Assembly: GCA_002682825.1 (NCBI GenBank)
Contig: NOKP01000014.1
Span: forward strand, 941,559 to 1,005,558
DNA length: 64,000 nt
Direction of reading: 5' to 3'
From: Neonectria sp. B-13
Taxonomy: Eukaryota > Ascomycota > Sordariomycetes > Hypocreales > Nectriaceae
Shown: positions 1 through 11,170 of the stretch, in pieces
How the letters are laid out: each line of letters opens with the position of its first letter
Numbering within the stretch: the first letter of the stretch is position 1
Made by a program: the position numbers and the translations under genes
The notes under the pieces: model-generated
Seen by the model: only the letters and a program-made list of their open reading frames with translations
Database searches by the model: none
Told to the model about the DNA's origin: nothing

Positions 1-1639
1 TCGCTTTTAACTTCTCCAGTCCCCACATGTTGTTAATACATACTACATACCTGACCTTAAGGCCCCGCCCAGTTGCGAGTTGCCCGTGCGAGCTGTGGAC
101 AAGAAACGGGGTTTCGTTTCCATCTTGCATATCCTCACATTGCTGCTGCACCCCGTCACAACCGGCACCAACAAGGCATTTTCTCGCCCCTCGCTCAGCC
201 TTTCCCTTCCTTTCCTTTCACTCTGTGCCCCTCTGTTCCTCATGTGCGTGCTTCGTATCGGCATCAGCGGCGGGCAACCCGAACCCACCGCGTCCTATGG
301 TCCCTCGCCTCCACCAAAGCCCTCCCCTCCGTCCATGCCGTCCAATCCTAAGGAGTTGATCGGCTTGTTAGGCGCATTGTCCCCCCCCTGCACAACTGGA
401 GCACCCCAAATACAAGGTTAATTTGTCAAGCCAACCTTAGATCCATCATCTCCCTTCAGGGCATGGTCTGGCGGCGCATGCCATCATCGTCTCATCCCAT
501 CCGCCCTAGCCTTCTTCTGTCCTTCAACCATTTCTCTGCCTCGATTCCCTGGAGCTGACAAGCCCACGCACGGCTCGCTTCCCCGTGGAGCCCAGCCCGC
601 TGGGTTCCCGCCCTGGCTTCCCGCCGCCGCCACATGGCTTGAACCGGCGAATTGGGCACGAATGGAAAGGAAAAATGAGATAACACCCACACACGGGAGT
701 CTTGACTTTGTACCACACACGTATTCGTGCTATGAGATTCAAGACCGAGAAATGGGAGACGTGGTCCAAGCACTGGCTATCTCCCCAAGAGACCATCTTC
801 CCCGGTCTAGACCCCTTGGCCTTATCAACAGCCACCATAAGTCATGTGCGCCGTGCATGGGTGTTTCAAGCCTCAAAACCACCATCCATGCCACACCACA
901 ACATCTGTTCCTTTTGCCACTCCTTCATCCCAAGGGTCGTCGTTGGCGGTCAACATGTCGACGTTGGAAAAGACAGCGTCGTTGTGAGACTCAGTGTGAT
1001 TATGTAAACGCTTCAAAGTCTTGGAGATCTCTTGGAGATCTCAAATATCCCGGTATTGGCGTGAGGCCAAGATGCCCAGCCTGCACCCCGGGATTGGCGA
1101 CGGCTGGCAGACTGGGCAGAGTTGGCGCCAAGGGCTTGTCCCGTCTCGCCAAGAGCAAAACTGCACCGGGTGGTGCAAATGTCTTCTCATCGTCTCAATT
1201 GCAACGCTGTGTTCCTCATGTCGGTATGCTACCCATCACAGGCAAAAATTCGTCAAAGTCGACGTTTCTCATGTGTGATAGCAATGATATGGGGTGGCGA
1301 TAACGTACCCAACCAACATGTGAAAGTCAAGTACGCCAGACAGTCAGTTCGCGATCATTACTCTGGATTCTCACACGCTTTACACCTGCCGACGAGATCC
1401 AATCACTGGCTTTTGCAATACCAAGTCGAATTGGCTACTTAACTCTGCCTCAAGTGTGCCTACGAATGGCTACAACGGTAACGTTCGTCTCCAACACTAC
1501 GAACCTGATATACACAGAGACACGGTACTACTTCATCGAAGACACATACTTGGTAGATGACAAAAGAAAAGCCCATAGCCATTAATACAATTCTTCTTCT
1601 GGTAGTCTAGATATTTCCCTCCCGCCAATACACGTCCTT
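1..1639. other. Intergenic, no supported gene
   Basis: Open frames here are short, low in coding character and rich in Ser/Pro/His, and none resembles a known family or shows a coherent exon series. A short direct repeat of GGAGATCTC lies near 1024-1045. The right part is probably the 3' flank of the minus-strand gene that ends at 1640. Confidence 0.6.
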
Positions 1640-2356
1640 TCAAATCACCGCCATCATACAGACAACGGCTGAAACCACAAGCGAAGCATATCCGACACGA
1701 GAGGCCGGACCCGAACCGCTGTCGCTGTCGCTATCGCTGTTCGAGGCGAACGGATCTCCTCCCCGACTGTCGGATTTCGTTGTTTCAGCCGCCGCCGAAG
1801 CCGATGTTGCGTCACTCCCCAATCCCGTGGACTCGCCACCAGCGAGCACAAGGGAGGTCGTCTGCTCGATCAAGGTCGTTTCCGTCGCCACGTCGGCCGT
1901 TGAGGTCGTCTTCTTTTTAATTTCCGAGGTTTCGATCATTTGGTTCTGGTTCGATTTGGAGGCAGGCACCTTGGCCGTGGTTGTTGCGGATTCGTCGTCG
2001 TCGTCGGAGCTCAGGCAGATGACTTGTTGCAGCTCGCCCTTCTGTGCGCGATACAGGAGGGAGTCTGAATTGACCGAAACACCCTCACACTCGACTTGAA
2101 TGTTGCTTTGAACCTCTGCGATGGAAGATTTGCAATCGGAAGAGCACTTGTTTCCATTGCTAAAGTCGTCGAGGCCGCAGTGGGTGAGAGGAGTGTCGTA
2201 GGCGGTGCGGCAAGCTTTCACAGCGACCTTTGGAGCAATGTCCTCAAAGTTGGTCAGAGTGAGTGTGGTTGCTGACGCATAGCCGACAGCGAGGAGGAGA
2301 TGAGATAGCTGAAGCCATGGTCGCGTCGTTGATGGTGACATGGTGGTGATGTGCAA
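1640..2356 (-). CDS. Secreted Cys-containing GPI-anchored cell-wall/surface protein
   Basis: This single-exon gene encodes 238 residues. The first ~30 residues form a signal peptide (a second Met at residue 6, MSPSTT, is an equally good start). A compact domain follows at about residues 35-115 with six cysteines, enough for three disulfides. Next comes a long Ser/Thr/Asp-rich stalk with a Ser-Asp repeat (SDSDSDSGSG). The protein ends in a small-residue site and a hydrophobic tail with no basic end, the layout of a GPI attachment signal. This predicts an outer-surface protein of plasma membrane or wall. No enzymatic motif is visible and the exact family is not recognised; many Pezizomycotina carry similar short Cys-domain, Ser/Thr-stalk proteins. 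The GPI call is inference from the tail composition. Confidence 0.72.
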   Translation of the reverse strand: MHITTMSPSTTRPWLQLSHLLLAVGYASATTLTLTNFEDIAPKVAVKACRTAYDTPLTHCGLDDFSNGNKCSSDCKSSIAEVQSNIQVECEGVSVNSDSLLYRAQKGELQQVICLSSDDDDESATTTAKVPASKSNQNQMIETSEIKKKTTSTADVATETTLIEQTTSLVLAGGESTGLGSDATSASAAAETTKSDSRGGDPFASNSDSDSDSGSGPASRVGYASLVVSAVVCMMAVI

Positions 2357-5300
2357 GGCAATGTCCTTGTGTGAACTCGGGTAGATGTTCTGAGCGCTTG
2401 ATGTACAATTCCGTTGGTGTCGGAAACTACCAAGATGCTGGGTAGAATATGAGGTCGGACTGAAACAGGATCCGAGAATGGTACAGTTGGCCTGTAGTGA
2501 GTGGGCTGCTGATGTGGGATGACTTCTGGTGTATTAACTGGTAACAGGCGAAGTCGAAACGCAATTTGTCGCAGACGACCCGGCGTCGTGCCAAGGATTT
2601 CGGACTTTGGATATCAATGCGAAAGCCGGTGCGGGCAGCGTAAACGGCCGCTGTGTAGTATTGATGCGTGTCAAAAGAGAGTTCCAATTTTTGCCGATGG
2701 CCCTTTCAGATTACTTGGAGTGGTCTGAAAGTAGTGCGGTCAGGTATTGGTGATCGAGATGTCGGTGTTGCTGTGGCGTAGCCAGACGTGAAGGACAAAT
2801 ATTGTCAAGAACGAGAGTATTTGACTGAAGACAGGAAGCGTAGCTTCGGTAGGAAATGTTGAGTGATGCAAGGCAAGACGAGGAAAATCGGAAACGTCTG
2901 TGGTGTCGTCGGTATGGGCAATCTCTGGTTGGTATCCAGACGATGCAAGCGCACTTTGGCGGGGGACGAGAAAGAGTAGGGTAAAGAGGATCACGCAGGC
3001 CCCAAATTGAACTAATGTATGCAGCAGGAAGCACAGCTATCCTTGCCAACAAGGTTCCACAAGAAGAAGCGAACGCTGGAAGATGTTTGCGTTGTTGGTC
3101 CGGAGGAGCGAAGGATGTGGATGAGGCGGAGTAAGTGAGATGAAGAGATGAAATAGGATGCACGACAGAGAAAAGTCGGGTATTGGGAATGTCGGGGGGA
3201 GGACGGGATAAACAATGGAGGCGAGCAAGGCCAGCAAAGAAACACGAAACAACGACAGGATGGATGGCCCGAATGAGAGAGGATGCTTCCGATACGACAG
3301 AGGATGGATGCGCCGAGACAAGCTGGGCGTCTGCGAGAAAGCGACAAAGGCCAAAAGAAGGGCGAACGGGCACAAAAGAAGGAATAGAGTGTGTCACGCC
3401 AGGTGTCAGGGCCGCATCAAGGGCCTACAAATAAATATAGACGGGATGGGGAGATGGGGAAGGGTTGGATGAAACTCGTCCGCTGACGCTGCAGGTCATG
3501 TCATGGTCCTCAACGCTGAGAGTCGTGGCCACCTGGGAGTCGCGGGCTCTCTGCCGCTGCCGCTACGTCCAAAGAAGCCTCCGTCAACCCCCTGGATCCC
3601 CTTGAACAGAGGCTTGACGTCACACCAAGCAAATCCTCCATCGCGTGTTGCCCGTGCCGCGGGTCCAGTTGACTAGGGAGTTGACAAAGGACTGCGCACA
3701 GGACGCGGGACTGCGCTAGTTGGGAGCTGAGAATGAGATCAGCGAAGCCCTGGGTTTAGTTCCCAGTCCGAGATTTCCCTTTCCCTTTCCTTTTCCCATC
3801 TGTCCCCTGGGATTATCGTCCGTTCTCCCTGGAGGAGATCAACGGGGTGGCGCTCAATTTCCCTTCTGGCGAGGCTCTCCCAAGCTTCCAAGCTTGCTCG
3901 GTCAATGCCTCATCTCACGGGCCTGCAAACACTGTTTGGATCGTCGTTTCGGAGCGTCGTTTCGGTTTCGGAGCCCCGAAATCTGGAGCCCATCAATGTC
4001 AGAGCTCAAACCCGGCCACGGGCCCCAAGATCCAATCGTTGTGGCGGATGTGACGGGAAAACGAAACACGGACCCTTCGTGTTTGATGTCTGAAGGGGGG
4101 CTGCCTGGGAGTGCCCTGTGGGCGACGTCATTGGCTGGCCCTTGCCCTCCTCCACAGGAAGGTGCGTTTGGGCAGGGTGGCACAGCTCTTGGTTGTGGGG
4201 GCTATGACGAGGGAACGGAAGGCGCCCCTCAATGCCGTGATTGCTGTCGCTGTTGGCCATTGAGACGGACCACCGCCGACCACCAACGGAGACGAGAACA
4301 TGCAGTTCCCGGCCCATCATCACCAACATCACCATCATCATCATCATCGTGAATTCCACCAACACCAACCAACCAATTTCCCTCATCTCCCGTTACACAT
4401 TGCACATTCCTCACCGACCAAAGTCCCTTCACCGACTTACTCCTCTCCAACCACTTGACAGATGCGGTAATAGGCCCCGGAATCTCGCCGTACTCTCCTG
4501 TCGATCCATTCGTCTTCTGCCGATCGACTTTGCCCTCGCCCCGCATCGGGTTGACATTGACACTACCGATAATCACGATCGACGGAATCATTTGCCACCA
4601 GTCAACAATGCATTAAACCGAGCTGCCTAGATGGGTAACGAGCAGCACTGGCCTCAGCCAATTCGGCAGCGTCATGTTCGTTGGCTGTTCTTTGTTCTAT
4701 GTTTTGTGTCATAGGCTGACGCATTCTGCACGTGACTGATTTGTTGTCTCTTTCGTTTCGTTTCTCGTCTCCTTCATCACTCTGCACTTCTTTCATCCTG
4801 CCTTGCCCACTGAGCAGCTGATGTACTCGCACGAACACCCGTCTAGCGGTTTGCCCTAGCCTTATTCATGGCAAGGTTAGGCCTAGTTGGTTTCAAAGTC
4901 TCAGTGAAGCACGATCTGGAACGACCAGACTTGAGTGGCGATAGCAGCGCTGGCTTGCCCATGTTGCCATGGTAGCGGGAGGAGAATAATCCGACGCGTT
5001 GGAACCAGGTATTGAATCCGCAAAGGGTGTCGTGACCACGATCACAAAGAGTGAGCCGATTCTGAATTACCGTCGCTGCGATGCCGCACTCAGATGGGTG
5101 CCTGTCTGTGCCGACAAATTAATTGCCTGTCTCATACTAAGAAATCGTTGAGATTCTGGCGGGCGCAGGCTGGCTGGGCTCTTGATGCTTTTATGAGGCG
5201 ATGAGGCCACAGAGTTACCTCGCGTGAGCACTGCCGGCTCTATGTATACGAACCAATCAAAACTGCTGTTAGGTGGCCTAGAGCCCTATTAGCCTAGTCG

Positions 5301-5578
5301 AAGGATCCAGCCGGCGGCCCGGCTTAGTCTGATTGGCTACTTCTCCAGGCATCTCGTCCTTCGCCCAATTCCCTTTCACAGCCTCCCTTGGAAAATCCGC
5401 CTAGCCGCTAATTAGTCTAGGACTCGGGCGCCAGGATCGCGCTTGTTGTCGCCTGCGCTTCTTAAAGATGGCTTTGGAGCCTTCCTCCTCAAGTCTCACC
5501 GGCATGCGATAGAACGAGTGCGAGCTGCAGCGGTTCGCAACGTCGGACATCTGAAGCTAAAAGAAAACCGTTGCGTAA
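2357..5578. other. Long divergent promoter region
   Basis: This 3.2 kb lies between the divergently transcribed GPI-protein gene and the DUF3433 gene. It contains polypyrimidine tracts (about 3772-3799), CA/CAT-rich stretches and several long but non-coding-looking open frames on both strands (for example minus 2711-3397 and plus 3720-4352). Those frames have unlikely composition, no domain and competing frames of equal length. I see no supported gene. Confidence 0.55.
4316..4349. repeat. CAT/CAC-type trinucleotide microsatellite
   Basis: An imperfect run of CAT/CAC/ATC triplets of about 34 bases, lying in the long intergenic region. It would be length-variable between strains; no function is implied. 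Confidence 0.7.
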
Positions 5579-8500
5579 ATGTCTGCATACGGTTATGCGC
5601 ATCCGGCCCAGTTCGGCGCCGTCCGGTCAACGCCGGCCCCGCCCACAGGGCAATACCTGCAAGGTGCGCCGAGCTTCCGTGATCTGCGAGTCTCAAGACT
5701 CCCGACCAACAGCTAACGCTGCCCAGCCGCGCAAAACGAGCACGAGCATGAGCTCCAGCTCCAGAATCAGCATCAGCCCCTGCCCCAACAGCAGCATGCG
5801 GGATCCACATTCAGAAACCCGATGCTTGGAAACGCAGGTCACCGATACGATCTCGTAGAGACCCAAGACATCGCGACCGAGGGTCCACGTCCCGTTTCAC
5901 CTCTCCGGCCAAGTGATGAATACGACCGGAATGTGCCAACGGCGGAAGCGTCCCCGGCGCGAGCCTCATGGGATCCCTCTTGGGGACCCAAAGACACCAA
6001 CGGCTTGATTGGTCCTCCATCCGATACCTCGTATCCAGGGCCAGCGCCGCCACCAGGATGGCCGGACGGGGCAAAGAAGCACATGTGGACGCCCATCTGG
6101 CTGACCAAGACCGTGCTTGTGGTTTTCAGTGTTGGCTTTGCAGTCATGATGCTGGCAACAGGTCTCTTGTATCATTTCTCAGTTGAGAATGACGGCATCA
6201 GTGTCCAAAAGGAGGCAAATCACTATGGGTGGAAGTACGGCCCCACAGCATGTGAGTGTAGCATTGTTCTGTGTTCTCTCGAGTTGACCATGTGTGCTAA
6301 TGGTTGCAGTGCTTGTTGTGGTCGGCGCCCTCTGGCGACAGGTCGATCATCACAACAAGATACTCATGCCCTGGAAGGAACTACAACAAGGCCCAGCCCC
6401 TGTCCACAAGACCTTGCTTCTGGACTACATTTCTCCCATCCTGCCAACGAGTCTATGGACTGCTATCAAAAACCGTCACTGGGCTGTTGTCATGTCCACT
6501 GTAGGCCACTTGCTAATCCTGGGCACCGTACGTTCAAGCACTCCCCCCCAGTCTAAGAACCGCCACTAACAGAGCCAAGACCATTTTCTCCACGGGTCTG
6601 CTGATTCTCGAGTCTACCGAAGTAACCAAAGAGAGCACCGACTTCAGTGTCAAGGGCAAGTTTGAGATCGTCGATCCGGAAAACTCACAGGGACTCAAGA
6701 TTGGACCTGCGGCTGCCCAGCTGTACTACGGTATTCACTTCCAAGGACTTGACTACCCTGCCGGAACGTCCGAGGATACACTGCTGCCCGTGTTCCAAGT
6801 CCCCAAGAGCGCCTCTGACAAGCTCAACTACACGCTCAACTCGGAGGGCATGAAGCTCGACCTCGACTGCGAGATCCTGGACATTACCAACGGAACGGAA
6901 ACAAGCATGCCCTGGTATAGTGTCCTCGGTTCGTTCTTCGTCGCCAACGTCAGCACATCCGACTGCAATATCACTGGCATCATGCTGGCAGGAGCTCACC
7001 CCGACCACGGCTACTACCACCAAAAGAACGCCACCCAAAACTACCAGGGTTTATTCGATGTGTACCCTTGCAACATTGATTTCGACTTTGCCAACCAGTA
7101 TGTGGAGAGCTCGGACAGCAAGGAATACGACATCGTGTACAACGAGACTGCGGACCAACGGGTGGTACTGGCGATTGCTGACCTGCGGTTTGACAAGTAC
7201 AATGCCTCGAGAATCTCTCCCGCAACCTTGTACATGCATGAAGTTAAAGTTGCTCTTTGCAAGCCGTCGTACAACCTCCAGAACTTTCAAGTTCAGAGCT
7301 CGACAGTCATCAATGGCTCTTCTCAGGCAGTCTTATCGACGGCAACGTCACCTGGCAAGAAGGTGTTGGCTGGACTCGAGCCTGGTTCCATTGCGTTGGG
7401 TGTGGCCAGGTCATCCAACATGTTCTATCTCGGAACTGGAGGCCAGGATTACGTCCTCTCGCAGCAAGTCCCAACATTCTTCCAGCTCATGAGCATGAAG
7501 AACGGAGCCACGTCAATCGGCGCCTTCCTTGACCCTGAATTACTTGTCGAAACAGGAAAAAGCGTCTTCAAAGGCATCGCCACTCAGGCCCTACGGCAGC
7601 TTGCCCTCAAGCCAGCTGACCAACAAGTGGCTGGTCAAGTTACGTACATGGAAGACAGGCTGCACGTCAAGGCTCTTTCGACGGGATTCATGTTAGCCTT
7701 CCTCGCAATTCTGACGTTGCTGGCGTTGGGCATGATCTTTGTTCGGCCTCATTCTGTCATCCCGCGAGAGCCCGGGTCCATTGCTGCCACGGCGACGATG
7801 CTCGCTGCCAGCCCTCCGTTGCAGAAGACCTTGATGTACATGGGAGCGTCACGACGTAGCCAGATCCGGAAACGACTGCAAGCATTCAGCTTTCGGAGTG
7901 CCATCATCTCCGACCCGCAGCCGACTCTCATGGTGGAACCAATCCCTCAGAACAAGGAAGCCGCGTCCCAGCTCCCAGATTCGACGGAACAGGCCATTAC
8001 CTGGTGGCGTCCGATGTCTGGTGAGCCTTGGTTTCTAGCTTTGGCGATTGGCCTACCGCTGCTTCTAATTGTGGCCCTGGAGGTTGTCCAGCACTTCTCT
8101 GACAAGAACTCCGGGTTCATCAACATCGGACCAAACGATGCAATCGTGTTTGCTACGTATATACCAGCAGCTATTGTACTAGGCGTGGCTAGCATGTACT
8201 CGGCAATCGAGTTGATGGCCGCCATCTTTGCGCCGTTTGATGTACTCAGGCGCGGGAAGGCGACCGCGAAGAGGTCCATTCATATGAACCTCGTTGGGAA
8301 GCTTTTTCCGCACGCTGCTTTCCTGTCACTGAGGACTCGCCATTTTGCGGTCCTCGTCGCCCTGCTTGGGAACTTCGTGGGCGGCTTCCTCACGATCGTG
8401 GTTTCTGGTCTTTACAGCGTTGGCGATGTCCCCCGAATCCAGGAGCTTATCATCCAGCAGACTGACATATTCAGCCTCGACAACGTGGACTTGTCCCTCG

Positions 8501-9936
8501 AAGACAAGCAAGCTGCTGCAATTGACAGTCTGATTGAGTACCTTGACTTGGAATACCCCCAATGGACCTACAAAGGGCTCGCATTCAACCACTTTGAAGC
8601 CCCGGAAGGCAAAGCGAAGAACACGAGCGCCGAGGCTCCTCTGGAAATCGAGGTACCGGCGACGCGGGCGAAGCTAAACTGCACATCAATTCCCAACGAT
8701 TCTCGTCAGATTACCATCATTCGGGATGATCAAAGCGGGTCTTCCATCGAGAGTCTGCCTGGCGCGAGCAGCTTCGTCTCACCAGTTGCCGGCTACGTTC
8801 TTATTGGCCTCAACACTACGCTGGACTTTTCAGAATGGTGCGAAACCTCGCCATCCAAAAACGCCTCAGCAGTGTTCTGGATGCAGTATTTTTGGGTCCC
8901 CTATGACTATTCACCAGCATACGTCGGCAAGGCTTCTGTCATGCTTTGGGCCAGCGACGGTGTAATGGGTGACGGGGCACTGGATACTGACCCTACGAGT
9001 GGCACTGGTATGGGAGCCAATGGTATGGCTACAGGAGGTTTCGGTTGTCCGACGTTCTCCGTGACCCTGGGAACAGCCCGGGCGACTGACTCGGAGAAGC
9101 ACGGGAACAAGACAGAATGGTCGTTCGACTATGACCTTGCGACGCTCCTGTGTTACCAGAACGTCGAAGAAGTCACGACTAATCTTACGTGGAGCCTTCC
9201 TGGGTTTGAGTTGGCGGACACCAACTCGCCAAAGACGGACGAGTCTACGGCCGAGTTGTTGAAGACGGCCGACGGAAGCGAGAGGCACGAATTCGCCGTG
9301 AACGCGTGGCTCATGGGTCTCAGCGACTCGGTTTTCAACCGGACGCTCCCCGGACCCAACAACTCGTCGTATGTCAACAACTATGTGGACAACTTCATCA
9401 AGGGACTCGTGTACAGCAAGAGTGGGCGGCCGCTCGAGGACCTAGTAGGTGACGCGAACATCGCCAACCTCACAGAGGCATCAGACGATCTGTACAAGGC
9501 ATACATGGCACAAGCAATCTCTCTCAACATGCGCAGCAACTCTACGAAGGGCGACTCTCTTCCTTCCTACAACGGTACCCTGTCGACGCCCGGATATCGA
9601 CGTCTGAGGCAGAACCGGGCCCCCAAGATTGCCCTCCAGGCCATGTTGGCGGTCATGGTTGCGAGCGCCATCGGGATGACGCTACTCATCCGCGTCCGGG
9701 AAGTGCTCCCGCACAACCCGTGCTCCATCGCTGGAATCGCTACGCTGGTGGCGGGATCCGAGATGGCTTCGTCGCGGATTGTGCCTCCGTGCGCGGAGTG
9801 GAGGAACGACAAGGAGCTGAAGCAGATGGGCATATTTGAGCACTACATTTACGCGCTTACGTGGTGGGTGGAATACGGCGGAGATCAATCATCTAAGCAA
9901 AGATATGGGATTGATGTGGATCGACGAGTTGGTTGA
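5579..9936 (+). CDS. Large multi-pass membrane protein, DUF3433 family
   Basis: The model is exons 5579-5663, 5727-6251, 6310-6527 and 6580-9936, which close to 1394 residues. The ATG at 5579 was chosen because the frame runs through a 63-base intron with a GCTAAC branch and CCCAG acceptor into the downstream exon. The N-terminal ~110 residues are disordered and rich in Gln, His and Pro. A first membrane segment follows, then the family signature blocks YGPTALL, ALWRQVDH, LLLDYISP and TIFSTGLL. Long extracytoplasmic loops with many N-glycosylation sequons separate further membrane segments, and the second half repeats the same module, as DUF3433 proteins usually do. The protein ends YGIDVDRRVG, a natural family end. 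The molecular function is unknown; a plasma-membrane or vacuolar location is inferred. Intron 3 (6528-6579) was fixed by phase; a donor a few bases away is the only alternative. Confidence 0.85.
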
Positions 9937-10223
9937 GGAACTGCTTTCAACGGGTGCATTTTGGCAGCGGAGTTTGGCTACGTACCCTACCCTATCGCGC
10001 TCGCTTTGTGGCGGAAAATAATGTCTGTACACGAATAGACGAACAAATCAAATGATAATATTGATTAATCTCAATCAACCAGCTCATTCTGCCTAATAAA
10101 GTGCGTCATGTTGTGATCTTGTCTCCCGACTCTGTTGCCCGCCGTCTCTCAAGTAAAGCGCCACTCAGTCGAACCCATCACCACTTCGGTGGCAAGTAGC
10201 CCTGCTTCAAGCAGCAAAAACAC

Positions 10224-10670
10224 TCAAGGCTTGTACCCAAGTGCCCGGTTGATTTCCTGGACATCCCAATAGAAGGGGCGAATATCCACAATAACGCCCT
10301 TCTCGAGATCAACAGTAACGGCCTGGGATGTGGGAAAGAACAGATCCTCGCCCGTCTTCCTAACCCTGAAGTGCACATTGGACAACACCATGATACGATT
10401 CGACCCTTCTTTCTCGAATATTTCCGGGTTTTGCACATCCACAATGTCAAAGTAGTCGGCCATGCGGCGTATCCAATCCTCCATGCCGTCGGGTCCGCGA
10501 TAGAGCCCTGCGTAGGGTAGGGCAGAGGTCTGTTCCATCGAGAAGTTGGGTGCTAGAATGGCAGCAATGCCGCTGAAGTCTCGGGTCTCCGGCGACGCCT
10601 TCATGTACTTTCTTTCTTCCTCGTAGAAGGTATCGAGCACTGCGCGTGCGGTATAGGTGGTGGAGGCCAT
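10224..10670 (-). CDS. SnoaL-like / NTF2-fold small protein
   Basis: This is a single-exon gene of 148 residues. The order is a helical start (VLDTFYEEER), an Ala/Leu segment with APNFSMEQ, a YAGLYRGPDGMEDW block, then two or three beta-strand segments ending in an FYWDVQEINRAL helix. This is the arrangement of SnoaL-like polyketide cyclases and related NTF2-fold proteins. Such proteins either isomerise/cyclise small hydrophobic substrates or are non-catalytic. The nearest genes do not supply a polyketide synthase, so a cyclase role is not supported by context. No signal peptide is seen, so it is probably cytosolic. The start codon follows an A-rich leader (AACA before ATG). Confidence 0.8.
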   Translation of the reverse strand: MASTTYTARAVLDTFYEEERKYMKASPETRDFSGIAAILAPNFSMEQTSALPYAGLYRGPDGMEDWIRRMADYFDIVDVQNPEIFEKEGSNRIMVLSNVHFRVRKTGEDLFFPTSQAVTVDLEKGVIVDIRPFYWDVQEINRALGYKP

Positions 10671-11170
10671 TGTTTAGGTCTTGTAGGTGGTTGCGTGTGG
10701 CAGATGGTGTAGATAGATTGCGAAAGATCCGTTTGTAATTACTCTGCTACGTTGAATGTATTGAGGATATTTATTTTAAGAGAGAACGATAAAGCATGTC
10801 ACGAAAGTTGATATTTATTTACGCTCTTAGGCGTTTTGTAGATGGTCCAGACGATGGCTTACGTGTATTTGTAAGTCGGAGTTTTCTCCGTATTCCCTAA
10901 ACGGTAAGATATCTGCCCCGGAGTTTTCGGTCCTGATCTAATACAAGTCATATTCCCTCAACCAATTGATACGCGAAGTCCGGTTTATGAATTGCAACGC
11001 TACATTGTAACTGAGGTTTTCATTACCTCATTAGGTCGATTCCGCCTCCTCCTTTCCCTCAATTGCGCCTTTCGCCGGGTTCGAAGGAATTACCACCTGC
11101 GTCTGCGTGCATTTGAGCCAACAACTCCTAACGATTGCTTCTCTCACGCCCAAGATTAAATCAACGTGCG
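10671..11170. other. Intergenic, AT-rich promoter/3' flank
   Basis: It holds the upstream region of the SnoaL-like gene and the 3' flank of the RyR-domain gene. It contains TATTTATTTT-type AT stretches near 10770-10820 that could serve as promoter or terminator elements. No gene is seen. Confidence 0.6.

Noticed and set aside
662..1303. Plus-strand open frame of 213 codons
   Set aside because: Composition is unlike protein, competing frames of equal length exist, and there is no family pattern.
2711..3397. Minus-strand open frame of 228 codons upstream of the GPI-protein gene
   Set aside because: Ser/Pro/Arg-rich with overlapping frames in the same stretch; probably leader or promoter DNA.
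3720..4352. Plus-strand open frame of 210 codons
   Set aside because: Driven by CT-rich and CAT-repeat sequence, no domain, not linked to neighbouring exons.
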